NCBI RefSeq assembly: GCF_005885675.1
Contig: NZ_VANR01000005.1
Coordinates: forward strand, 124,001-188,000
Direction of reading: 5' to 3'
DNA length: 64,000 nt
Source of the DNA: Polaribacter aestuariivivens
GTDB taxonomy: Bacteria > Bacteroidota > Bacteroidia > Flavobacteriales > Flavobacteriaceae
Below, one piece after another: positions 7,919-16,371 of the stretch. A program made the position numbers and the translations under genes. The notes under the pieces are model-generated. The model did no database searches and had not been told where the DNA came from. It saw nothing but the letters and a program-made list of their open reading frames with translations. Each line of letters opens with the position of its first letter. The stretch's first letter is position 1.

Positions 7919-9052
7919 TTGAATAATAAACTTCATATTTTATTTATTTGCGGTTGGTACCCATCTAGGGTTTTACCAACAAATGGCGATTTTATTGAAA
8001 GACATGCACTTGCAGTTTCACTAAAACATAAAGTTACTGTTATTCATATAATTACAGATACCAATTGTAAAAATGATATAGAAATAGAAACCAAAAACAA
8101 TAAAAATTTTACTGTTCATATTGCATATGTAAAACCTCAAAAAAAAGCAATTAATAAAATTAAATTATTTTGGAAAGCATACCAACTTATTTTAAAGAAG
8201 GTAAAAAAGTTTGATGTTATTCATTTAAACGAGATATATCCTTTTGGTATTTTAGCAAAATATACTGCAAAAAAACACAAAGTACCTTATTTAATTTCTG
8301 AACACTATACTGGTTATTTAAAATCATCAAAAATTAAAATTTCTTTTTTCGAAAAAATTATTTCAAAGATTATCACAAAAAATGCTTCAGCAATTTGTAC
8401 AGTAAGCAACTACCTATCTACAAATATGCAAAACTTAGGTTTTAAGGGCAATTATGTTACTGTACCAAATGTGGTGGATACAGAAGTTTTTTACCCAAAT
8501 AAAAAGGCAGAAAATTCATTAAAACTTGTACATGTTTCTAGTCTTAAAAATGAGCATAAAAATATTACAGGAATGTTGCGTGTCGCAAAACTTTTAGAAA
8601 CTTATTTCGATTATTTTGAGTGGACCTTTATTGGAAATAATGGTGACGAATATTTGCAGTTTTTAAATGATTTAAATATTAAAAAAGGGGAAATTTCTTT
8701 TTTAGAACATCAATCACAAAAAAAATTAGCCACACATTTACAATATGCAACTCTTTGTATTTCTTTTAGTAATTACGAAACTTTTGGCATTGTAATTACA
8801 GAAGCTATTGCTTGTGGAACACCAGTAATTGCAACAGAAACAGGCGTAGCTTTAGATTTGAAAGAAACCGGTTTTTGTAAAATAATTCCTGTAAAAAATG
8901 AAGAAATTTTATTACAAGAAATTCTAAATCACAAAACTACTTTTGCTAATTTAGATGTTTCTAAAATGCATCATTTCATACAACAACAATATAGCAAAGA
9001 AGTTATTTCTCATAAATTTTCTTTACTTTACTATCAATCTTTAAAAAAGTAA
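7919..9052 (+). CDS. Glycosyltransferase family 4 protein
   Basis: A 377-residue GT-B glycosyltransferase for surface polysaccharide. The N-terminal acceptor domain starts at once with LHILFICGWYPSRVLPTNGDFIERHA and includes the EHYTGY segment near 120; the C-terminal Glyco_transf_1 domain has the GT4 E-x7-E motif in ETFGIVITEAIACGTPVIATETG (about 286-308). The start must be the TTG at 7919, because the fold begins directly and no earlier ATG exists in frame; a TAnnTTTG box lies at suitable distance. The flippase gene follows after one base, so both belong to one transcript. The donor sugar cannot be read from sequence. Confidence 0.88.
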   Translation: MNNKLHILFICGWYPSRVLPTNGDFIERHALAVSLKHKVTVIHIITDTNCKNDIEIETKNNKNFTVHIAYVKPQKKAINKIKLFWKAYQLILKKVKKFDVIHLNEIYPFGILAKYTAKKHKVPYLISEHYTGYLKSSKIKISFFEKIISKIITKNASAICTVSNYLSTNMQNLGFKGNYVTVPNVVDTEVFYPNKKAENSLKLVHVSSLKNEHKNITGMLRVAKLLETYFDYFEWTFIGNNGDEYLQFLNDLNIKKGEISFLEHQSQKKLATHLQYATLCISFSNYETFGIVITEAIACGTPVIATETGVALDLKETGFCKIIPVKNEEILLQEILNHKTTFANLDVSKMHHFIQQQYSKEVISHKFSLLYYQSLKK

Positions 9053-9053
9053 A

Positions 9054-10313
9054 TTGAACTTAATAACTTCTTACATTTCAAATTTTATAAGTAGAAAAGG
9101 AAGCTATGTTTTTTTAGCTACAATTTTCGCTAGAATATTTTCATTTTTAGCTGCTTGGTTTGCATTAAAATTAATACCCAATAAAGAATTAGGAGAAGTA
9201 CTTTTTGCATATAACATCATAATTTTTATACTTCCAATTAGTGGTTTAGGCTTACACCAAAGCTTTATAAGGTATGGTGCTTTGCTGAAAACAACTGAAG
9301 AAAAAAACAGCCTTTTCTTATATGTTTTTAAAAAAGGATTTTGGGTTTCTTTAGTATTAATTGCAATTATTTCTGTGAGTGCTTTTTTTATTGATTTTCA
9401 ATTTTCGAATACAAAAACATACTTAATATTACTATCATTTATTATAATTCCGTCTTTTCTTTTAGAAATTATTAAAGCTCAACTACGTTTGAGTCACAAC
9501 AATAAAAGTTTTGCTTATACAGAAATTGCACAAAGTATTATTTTGTTAATTACGGTAATTATTTTAAGTTATTATTTTGCAGAATTTGGGTACGCTATTG
9601 CATTGCTTTTATCTCCATTACTTACAGCCTTACTATTTATAAATAAAATAAACATCAATTTTAAATTAAAAACAAAGCTACCTATTACAGATGCTACTTT
9701 TTGGAAATACGGTTTTTTTGCAAGTTTATCTAACGTTGTTACTCAATTGCTTTTTGTAATTGATATTTTACTAATTGGTTATTTGCTTGCAGATACAGAA
9801 ATGGTTACTAATTATAGATATATTTCGTTAATACCTTTTAGCTTATTATTTTTACCACGTGTTTTTATTGCAACCGATTTTGTAGCATTTACTGAAAAAA
9901 TTTACGATAACATGTATATAAAAAAATACATGAAAAGCTATATGTTACTGTTTTTAATAGTCAGTATTTTTTTAATGTTTCTCTCCTACTTTTTTGGTGA
10001 ATTTATCTTAAAACTGTTGGACGAAAAATTTGTTGAATATTCAACTACTTTTTTCATATTAATGGTAGGAATTTCTGGAATATTTATGTTTAGAGGACTT
10101 TATGGAAACTTATTATCTTCTATAGGAAAAGCACACATTAACTATTACATTGCAACTATTGCTCTGCTTCTAAATATCGTAAGTAACTATTATCTGATTC
10201 CTAAATATGGTATAAGAGGTGCAGCAATTACTTCTGCTTTGTTAATGTGGTTTACTGGAATTGCTTCTTATGTTTGGTTTTTATATTTATATAAAAAATT
10301 ACCTCTTAAATAG
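9054..10313 (+). CDS. Polysaccharide flippase (Wzx/MATE-like)
   Basis: A 419-residue membrane protein with about 12 hydrophobic segments and the layout of the polysaccharide-synthesis flippase superfamily: an early GSYVFLATIFARIFSFLAAWFA helix, charged loop motifs and late GIRGAAITSALLMW segment typical of Wzx. It is expected to move lipid-linked glycan units across the inner membrane. The start is a TTG one base after the stop of the GT4 gene. Its 3' end overlaps the convergent FemAB-like gene by 15 bases. Together with the neighbours it defines a small polysaccharide locus. Confidence 0.85.
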   Translation: MNLITSYISNFISRKGSYVFLATIFARIFSFLAAWFALKLIPNKELGEVLFAYNIIIFILPISGLGLHQSFIRYGALLKTTEEKNSLFLYVFKKGFWVSLVLIAIISVSAFFIDFQFSNTKTYLILLSFIIIPSFLLEIIKAQLRLSHNNKSFAYTEIAQSIILLITVIILSYYFAEFGYAIALLLSPLLTALLFINKININFKLKTKLPITDATFWKYGFFASLSNVVTQLLFVIDILLIGYLLADTEMVTNYRYISLIPFSLLFLPRVFIATDFVAFTEKIYDNMYIKKYMKSYMLLFLIVSIFLMFLSYFFGEFILKLLDEKFVEYSTTFFILMVGISGIFMFRGLYGNLLSSIGKAHINYYIATIALLLNIVSNYYLIPKYGIRGAAITSALLMWFTGIASYVWFLYLYKKLPLK

Positions 10314-11207
10314 TTTTAATAGAATTGGAAGTTTATTATATTTTATATGTTGATACTTTTTAGTTTCTGCATTAAAACTTAAAAAATATTTTGCGATGGT
10401 TTGTATTGAAGAACCTCCAAAATTAAAAACTTTATAATTTTTTTCGAATTTAAATATTGCGCGATCTATCAAAAATGTATTCGCACCATTATTTCTATTT
10501 TTAAAATCTGTTGATGATATTAAAATAGTAACAACATTATTGTGTTTTAGAAAGAAACCAGATGCTACTAACAAATTTTTATGGTCGTAGATGGATAAAA
10601 TTTCTCCAACATTGTTTTGCAAACATGCTCTTATCAATTTATTTAAAATAAGGTAATCACTTTCCACAATATTAGGTGTTCTTGTACCTACATTTTCCTT
10701 AAAAAGCGAAATTAAGTTTTCAGGATTATCATTCCATTTTTCTGTCAAATCTAATTTTAAGGCTTTTTTTAAATCTTTCTTTCTATCTTTTCTATAATTA
10801 TTAAAAAGTGTGTTATAATCTTTATCAAGATTTAATATCTGCATTGTCTTTTGTTGCAGATACTGTTGATTTAAAGTGATATTATTATCACTATTCAACC
10901 TACTATCAACAAACTTAAATTCTTTAAAAAGATGCTTTAAAAAAGTATTTGTATCTAGATTATGGTCTAATGAAAAAATACCCAGCTCTAAAACCCAAAA
11001 TGGTGGATACATATACTTTATTCCAAATTTCTTTCGCCAAGGAATGGGCATTACAGCTTTGTAATCATCCAAAACAAGAACGTCCCAATTATCTGCTACA
11101 ATATCTAAATACCAAGAAAAGCCGTAAATTCTAGATTGAATGGAGTTTTCAATACAAGTATCATATTTTAAAACGTCTAAGTTTTTTCGCTTTATATACT
11201 GTATCAT
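10299..11207 (-). CDS. FemAB/GNAT-like acyltransferase
   Basis: A 302-residue protein with the pattern of FemAB-related double-GNAT proteins: YGFSWYLDIVADNWDVLVLDDYKAVMPIPWRKKFG in the first half (22-58), a YRKDRKKDLKKALK helix near 139-152, and an ILSIYDHKNLLVASGFFLKHNN strand pair in the second (about 203-224). Related proteins transfer aminoacyl or acyl groups to cell-wall or glycan precursors. It lies three bases downstream of the polysaccharide deacetylase on the minus strand, so the two are cotranscribed and likely modify the same polymer. The substrate is inference from context. Confidence 0.65.
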   Translation of the reverse strand: MIQYIKRKNLDVLKYDTCIENSIQSRIYGFSWYLDIVADNWDVLVLDDYKAVMPIPWRKKFGIKYMYPPFWVLELGIFSLDHNLDTNTFLKHLFKEFKFVDSRLNSDNNITLNQQYLQQKTMQILNLDKDYNTLFNNYRKDRKKDLKKALKLDLTEKWNDNPENLISLFKENVGTRTPNIVESDYLILNKLIRACLQNNVGEILSIYDHKNLLVASGFFLKHNNVVTILISSTDFKNRNNGANTFLIDRAIFKFEKNYKVFNFGGSSIQTIAKYFLSFNAETKKYQHIKYNKLPILLKLFKR

Positions 11208-11210
11208 TCT

Positions 11211-12515
11211 TTAGTTTGTCGCAATTTTTATCATGGATTCGTATAATCGTTTCCAACCTTTCCAACGTAAATAGTCGCTTAACGTTTCATTATGAAAAAG
11301 TGTGATAAAAACACCGTTTACAGCTTTTACTTCATTTCTTAAATCTCTAATTTTTCCTAAAGATTGTTTTGGAGTCACTTTTAAATAATCATTTAAAGTT
11401 GTGTCCATCAATGCGAAAGGAAAAACTTTTAAAGGTGTTTGTATTTCAAAATCTAAATCGTAAAAATAAAATGGTATACAGGTACTTGCTCTAAAACCAA
11501 CGTTACTTGCATAACCCATAGAGTAATCTTCTTCTATTTCTAGATCTATTAATTGCTGATAGCTTTCTGGCAGATTAAAACGTAAATAATGTTGCCTTGA
11601 TCTTAAAACAGGCATGTTTGTTATACCTTCTAATCGTTGTTTTTCTTTTTTGAGAATAAGTGGATTTTGCATGGTGAAATAAGAAGGATGCAAACCTACT
11701 CTAGCATAATCTACCAATTCTTTAATTTGTAGTCTGTATTTTGTTTTTGAAGCAGAAACATTTGTATCAAAAGTGTTGTAATTTCCTACGGTACAGAAAA
11801 AAACTGTTCTTACGTCGTATTGTTTTTTTATTCTTAGTATTTCTTTAAAAGTATCATAAGGATCTTTTTTAATTCGGGTAACTACAGCAAATCTATTCCA
11901 AACATTTAGCAGTCTAAACTTAAAAAAGTCGTTAAAAAATCCACCTAAAGTTCTCACCAAACTTTTGTGTTTATATGCATATGCATTATCAATATCTATT
12001 GTAGAAATGTATTGGTACTTTCTGCTCTTACATTCGTAATCTGGAAATTTTTCTTTAAAAATAGCAAGCAGTTTATAGGTCCAAATATCTACAACTGGTT
12101 TTTCTAAAAAGTTATTTTTAAAAGCCAAACTTTGGTCGGCAGTATATCTTCCATGAATATCTTTTACATGAGGTAAATACTCTTCATATCTAGTGATTAA
12201 ATAAAAGCTTGCCGCAAAAATATCGAAAGGAATAACTGATTTACCTCCAGCAGCAAAAAAACAAGGAACTTCTTCCCAATTTTGGATATTAATTTCTAAA
12301 TCGTTCACACCTTGCTCAAATAGTAAATCATTACTTTTTATAAAAAATTCGTTTCCTAAAGGTGTTTTTGTGTACGATATTTTAGGTCCGTTATGAGCAA
12401 CAAACTCTTCAACTTTAGAGGTAAAACCAACAGGAATTAAAAGAATTCGTGTAAATATATGTTTAAAAATATAACGAACTCTAGGTGTAATTTTATGTGT
12501 ATAAACTAATATCAT
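11211..12515 (-). CDS. Polysaccharide deacetylase-family protein
   Basis: A 434-residue protein with a roughly 160-residue N-terminal domain (DUF7033-like, including FFAAGGKSVIPFDIFAASFYLITRYEEY) followed by a NodB-like deacetylase domain. The metal/catalytic Asp motif is STIDIDNAY (Asp174, Asp176), and VGLHPSYFT near 270-280 supplies the expected His; HNETL near 415 is the late His motif. Such enzymes remove N- or O-acetyl groups from glycans. The combination of this N-domain with the deacetylase is common in flavobacterial capsule loci. It is followed by the FemAB-like gene on the same strand. Three near-identical AGTTGTAA repeats lie just upstream of its start. Confidence 0.8.
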   Translation of the reverse strand: MILVYTHKITPRVRYIFKHIFTRILLIPVGFTSKVEEFVAHNGPKISYTKTPLGNEFFIKSNDLLFEQGVNDLEINIQNWEEVPCFFAAGGKSVIPFDIFAASFYLITRYEEYLPHVKDIHGRYTADQSLAFKNNFLEKPVVDIWTYKLLAIFKEKFPDYECKSRKYQYISTIDIDNAYAYKHKSLVRTLGGFFNDFFKFRLLNVWNRFAVVTRIKKDPYDTFKEILRIKKQYDVRTVFFCTVGNYNTFDTNVSASKTKYRLQIKELVDYARVGLHPSYFTMQNPLILKKEKQRLEGITNMPVLRSRQHYLRFNLPESYQQLIDLEIEEDYSMGYASNVGFRASTCIPFYFYDLDFEIQTPLKVFPFALMDTTLNDYLKVTPKQSLGKIRDLRNEVKAVNGVFITLFHNETLSDYLRWKGWKRLYESMIKIATN

Positions 12516-12527
12516 TTATGTTAATTT

Positions 12528-12583
12528 AGTTGTAACAGTTGTAACTAAAAGCTATCAATTTGCTAAAATGTTACAGTTGTAAA
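12528..12583 (-). repeat. Three AGTTGTAAC-type repeats upstream of the deacetylase gene
   Basis: Two exact head-to-tail copies of AGTTGTAAC (12528-12536 and 12537-12545) and a third, AGTTGTAAA (12575-12583), sit in the 75-base gap between radC and the deacetylase start. The third copy is also part of TTACA-GT-TGTAA, a short palindrome. This spacing in a promoter gap is what an operator would look like, but it is short and could be chance. Confidence 0.35.
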
Positions 12584-12590
12584 CTGAGTG

Positions 12591-13277
12591 CTAAAGTATC
12601 CCTTCATCTGCAAAGCTAAAATAATCTTTTTGGGTAATAATTAAATGGTCTAACAGTTTTATATCTAAAGTAACACCAGCTTGTTTTATTTTTTCTGTTA
12701 ATTGTTTATCTGCACTACTTGGGTTTATTTTTCCTGAAGGATGATTGTGACAAACAATAATTGCCACAGAAGCTAATTCTAAAGCACGCTTAAACAGCAA
12801 ACGTACATCTACAATGGTTGCAGTTAAACCACCTTTACTTACTTGAGTTTTGGTAATTACTTTATTAGAATTATTCATAAAAAGTACCCAAAACTCTTCG
12901 TGTTCTAAATCTCCGATTATCGATTGCATTAGGTTTGCAACATCTTTACTACTGGTAATTTTTGGTTTTTCCAATGCAACTTCTAATTGCCTTCTTTTAC
13001 CTAATTCTAAGGCTGTTATGATGGCAATTGCTTTGGCTTCTCCAATACCCTTAAATTCCATTAATTTTTCTACAGATAGTTTTGCGAGTTCATTAATATT
13101 TCCGTTTACAGATTTTAATATTCTTTTGGATAATGCCACAGCACTTTCTTCTCTGTTTCCTGAACCAATTAAAATAGCAATCAACTCAGCATCAGATAGT
13201 GATGTTTTTCCTTTCGCTATTAATTTTTCTCTTGGTCTATCATCTAAAGCCCAAGATTTAATAGTTAATTTTTCCAT
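12591..13277 (-). CDS. radC: RadC-family JAMM protein
   Basis: A 228-residue UPF0758/RadC protein. A helix-hairpin-helix region (about 25-100, with FKGIGEAKA at 75-83) precedes the MPN/JAMM domain. The zinc site is complete: His177 and His179 in CHNHPSG and Asp190 in NPSSAD, with the upstream Glu in HEEFWVLFM near 127. RadC's historic link to recombination repair is weak; the fold is that of a metallo-isopeptidase or a nucleic-acid-associated protein. Length is standard. Confidence 0.93.
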   Translation of the reverse strand: MEKLTIKSWALDDRPREKLIAKGKTSLSDAELIAILIGSGNREESAVALSKRILKSVNGNINELAKLSVEKLMEFKGIGEAKAIAIITALELGKRRQLEVALEKPKITSSKDVANLMQSIIGDLEHEEFWVLFMNNSNKVITKTQVSKGGLTATIVDVRLLFKRALELASVAIIVCHNHPSGKINPSSADKQLTEKIKQAGVTLDIKLLDHLIITQKDYFSFADEGIL

Positions 13278-13397
13278 ACAATTTGTTTTGTATAAATGTA
13301 CAAAATAGGAAACGAACCTCGAAAACTGAATTTATGCATTACTTTTTTCAAAATTTAAAAAACAAAGCTATAATTAAAAAGTATTTCTATTGTTTCG

Positions 13398-13405
13398 TAT
13401 CTTTG
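13398..13405 (+). promoter_or_regulatory. Candidate -7 box for trkA-trkH
   Basis: TATCTTTG matches TAnnTTTG and lies 23 bases before the ATG at 13429. It falls inside the longer open frame that begins at 13390, which supports the later start. Confidence 0.5.
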
Positions 13406-13428
13406 TACCCTATTCTGTAAATTTTTAT

Positions 13429-14775
13429 ATGAAAATTATTATAGCAGGTGCTGGAGATGTTGGTTTTCATTTGGCAAAACTACTTTCTTACGAATCTCAA
13501 GACACGTATATTATAGATTTTGACGCTGAAAAGTTAAACTATATTAATAATCACTTAGATGTAATCACACAAAGAGGTGATGCTACTTCTATAAAATTAT
13601 TAAAAGAAATTGGCATTGATTCTGCAGACTTATTAATTGCAGTTACAGAAAGCCAAAACACCAATTTTACAATTTCTGTAATTGGTAAATCTTTAGGGGC
13701 AAAAAAAACAATAGCTAGAATTGACAATCCTGAATTTTTAGAAGATTGTGAAGTAGATTTTTCTAAATTCGGTTTAGATTTTATGATTTCTCCACAAGAA
13801 TTAGCTGCAAATGAAATTAAAATGTTGTTAAATCAATCTTCATTTAACGACACTGTTGCCTTTGAAAGCGGTATTTTTAATGTAATGGGAACCTCGCTAA
13901 CTTACAAATCGCCTTTGGTAGATTTGTCTGTAAAAGAAGCCAAACAAAAATTTAGTAATATCGATTTTATTACCATTGCTATTAAAAGAGAAAATGTTGC
14001 TCAAACTATTATTCCTAGAGGAGATGTTAAATATGAATTAAACGATCAAGTATATTTTTCTGTTCCTAATTACAGTATGAAAGATTTGTATCCAATTATT
14101 GGAAAAAAACAATTCAACATAAAAAATGTTATGATTTTAGGAGGCAGTAGTATTGGTGAGAAAACTGCTAGAAATTTATGTAAAGACAATTTTAGCGTTA
14201 AACTGATTGAAAAAAATAGAGAAAAAGCCGAAATTTTAGCCGAAGATTTAAGCAACACCTTAGTAATTAATGGTGATGGTAGAGATTTAGAACTTTTAGA
14301 AGAAGAAAACATTAGAGAAACTGACGCTTTTATAGCTGTTACTGGAAATTCTGAAACCAATATTATGTCTTGTTTGGTGGCGAAATCAAAAGGTGTTAAA
14401 AAAACAATTGCCTTGGTAGAAAACATGGATTATATTGATATTTCTCAAACCATTGGAATTGAATCTTTAATAAATAAAAAATTAATTGCAGCGAGTAATA
14501 TTTTTAGACATATTCGTAAAGGTGAAATTTTAGCTCTGGCAAATTTACATAATATAGATGCTGAAGTTTTTGAGTTTGAAGTAAGACCAAATGCAAAAGT
14601 AACTCACAAACCAATTAAAGACCTAAACTTTCCAAGAGAAGCCGTATTTGGTGGTATCATTAGAGATGGCAAGCCATTGATGTCTTTTGGGGGTATGCAA
14701 ATACAAAATGGAGACAAGGTGATTGTATTTTGTCTTCCAGAAGCAATTAGTACAGTAGAAGGACTTTTCAAATAA
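13429..14775 (+). CDS. trkA: Trk potassium uptake regulatory subunit (NAD-binding)
   Basis: A 448-residue peripheral protein on the cytoplasmic face of the TrkH channel. It is a duplication of an RCK unit: Rossmann domain 1 starts at the initiator (KIIIAGAGDVGFHLA) with the acidic end of strand 2 in IIDFD, followed by a TrkA_C domain to about 220; Rossmann domain 2 starts at KNVMILGGSSIGEKTA (about 228) and its TrkA_C domain closes the protein. Binding of NAD(H) or ATP gates potassium flow. The ATG at 13429 is chosen because the fold begins there; the frame extends upstream across a promoter-like box. The trkH start follows the stop directly. Confidence 0.93.
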   Translation: MKIIIAGAGDVGFHLAKLLSYESQDTYIIDFDAEKLNYINNHLDVITQRGDATSIKLLKEIGIDSADLLIAVTESQNTNFTISVIGKSLGAKKTIARIDNPEFLEDCEVDFSKFGLDFMISPQELAANEIKMLLNQSSFNDTVAFESGIFNVMGTSLTYKSPLVDLSVKEAKQKFSNIDFITIAIKRENVAQTIIPRGDVKYELNDQVYFSVPNYSMKDLYPIIGKKQFNIKNVMILGGSSIGEKTARNLCKDNFSVKLIEKNREKAEILAEDLSNTLVINGDGRDLELLEEENIRETDAFIAVTGNSETNIMSCLVAKSKGVKKTIALVENMDYIDISQTIGIESLINKKLIAASNIFRHIRKGEILALANLHNIDAEVFEFEVRPNAKVTHKPIKDLNFPREAVFGGIIRDGKPLMSFGGMQIQNGDKVIVFCLPEAISTVEGLFK

Positions 14776-16275
14776 ATGAGCACTTTAAACACAAAAATTA
14801 TTTTTCGCTTTTTAGGAATAACAGCCATTTTAAATGGTTTATTCATGTTTATTGCAGTTCCTTTTAGTGTGTATTACAATGAACCCGAAAAATGGGGTAT
14901 TTTAAATGCAGGTATCATTACCGTTTTTATAGGCGTATTACTATACATTGTAAACAAACCAAAACATACAAACATTCATAAAAAAGAAGGGTATTTAATT
15001 GTAACATTAGGTTGGTTAATACTTTCATTTACAGGAATGTTACCTTATTTATTATCTGGAGCAATACCAAGTGTTACCAACGCTTTTTTTGAAACTATTT
15101 CTGGATATTCAACTACAGGTTCTTCCATATTAACAGACATTGACAATATGCCAAAAGGAATTTTATTTTGGCGTAGTGCAACACATTGGATTGGTGGAAT
15201 GGGAATTATCGTATTAACCATAGCCATTTTACCTCTTTTAGGTATTGGAGGTATGCAACTTTTCATGGCAGAAGCTCCAGGACCATCTGCAGACAAATTG
15301 CACCCTAGAATAACTGATACCGCAAAAAGATTGTATTTAATTTATGTTGTACTTACGTTAACTGAATTTTTCTTATTAAAAATCGCAGGTATGACTTGGT
15401 TTGATGCAATTAATCATGCAATGGCAACAATGAGTACTGGCGGCTTTTCTACAAAGTCAGATAGTATTGCGTTTTACAATGGAAAACCATTAATACAATA
15501 CATTATAATTGCATTTATGTTTGTTGCTGGAACCAATTTTGTACTTACCTATTTTGCTTTAAAAGGTAAAATTCAAAAGGTTTTTAAAAGTGAAGAATTT
15601 AAATATTATTTATTTGGTATTATTGGAGTTAGCTCAATTATAGCTATTATCATTATCTTTTTTCAAGATCCAAATTTAGAAAGTGTTTTGGCACACCCAA
15701 AAGTATTAGGAGAAACAGAAAGTGCGATAAGACATTCATTATTTATGGTTACCTCTGTTGTTACAACTACAGGTTTTGTGACTGCCGATTTTACCATGTG
15801 GAACTTTTTTGCAACTGGTATTTTCTTCGCTTTATTTTTTACAGGAGGTTCTGCAGGTTCTACAAGTGGAGGAGTAAAAGTTGTAAGACACATAATCATG
15901 TTAAAAAACAGCTTTTTAGAATTCAAAAAAACATTACACCCAAATGCCATAATTCCTGTGAGGTATGATGGTAAAACAGTAAATCAAACTATTGTATTTA
16001 ATATCTTATCATTCTTTATTATTTACATGTTAATTTTTATAATTTCTTCGGTAATTTTAACATTATTTGGTTTAGATTTTATGTCTGCAATTGGTGCAGC
16101 AGCATCTTCTTTAGGTAATATTGGACCCGCAATTGGGTCTGTAAGTCCTATTGATAATTTTGCACATTTAACAAACTCTGCAAAATGGTTCTGTTCTTTT
16201 TTAATGCTAATTGGTAGGTTAGAGTTATTTACAGTACTTATTTTATTTACTCCATTTTTTTGGCGTAAAAATTAA
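14776..16275 (+). CDS. trkH: TrkH/KtrB-family potassium channel subunit
   Basis: A 499-residue inner-membrane protein with repeated M1-P-M2 units. Selectivity-filter segments are visible as SGYSTTGSS (about 111-119), MSTGGFSTKS (about 220-229), VTTTGFVTAD (about 321-330) and SLGNIGPAIG (about 440-449), and the gating loop appears as GGSAGSTSGGVKVVRH. It takes up K+ under control of TrkA, whose gene ends at the preceding base, so the two are cotranscribed and probably translationally coupled. Length is typical for TrkH. Confidence 0.93.
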   Translation: MSTLNTKIIFRFLGITAILNGLFMFIAVPFSVYYNEPEKWGILNAGIITVFIGVLLYIVNKPKHTNIHKKEGYLIVTLGWLILSFTGMLPYLLSGAIPSVTNAFFETISGYSTTGSSILTDIDNMPKGILFWRSATHWIGGMGIIVLTIAILPLLGIGGMQLFMAEAPGPSADKLHPRITDTAKRLYLIYVVLTLTEFFLLKIAGMTWFDAINHAMATMSTGGFSTKSDSIAFYNGKPLIQYIIIAFMFVAGTNFVLTYFALKGKIQKVFKSEEFKYYLFGIIGVSSIIAIIIIFFQDPNLESVLAHPKVLGETESAIRHSLFMVTSVVTTTGFVTADFTMWNFFATGIFFALFFTGGSAGSTSGGVKVVRHIIMLKNSFLEFKKTLHPNAIIPVRYDGKTVNQTIVFNILSFFIIYMLIFIISSVILTLFGLDFMSAIGAAASSLGNIGPAIGSVSPIDNFAHLTNSAKWFCSFLMLIGRLELFTVLILFTPFFWRKN

Positions 16276-16371
16276 TCGTAGATTATATACATATTATCTT
16301 ATTGTTAATTAGCCTTTTGTGCTTTTATTTAATAAAATTTTTAGTATTTTTAAGCTTCTAAAAATTAACTT

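Noticed and set aside
12850..13308. 152-codon plus-strand frame opposite radC
   Set aside because: Antisense shadow of a clearly conserved JAMM-domain gene.
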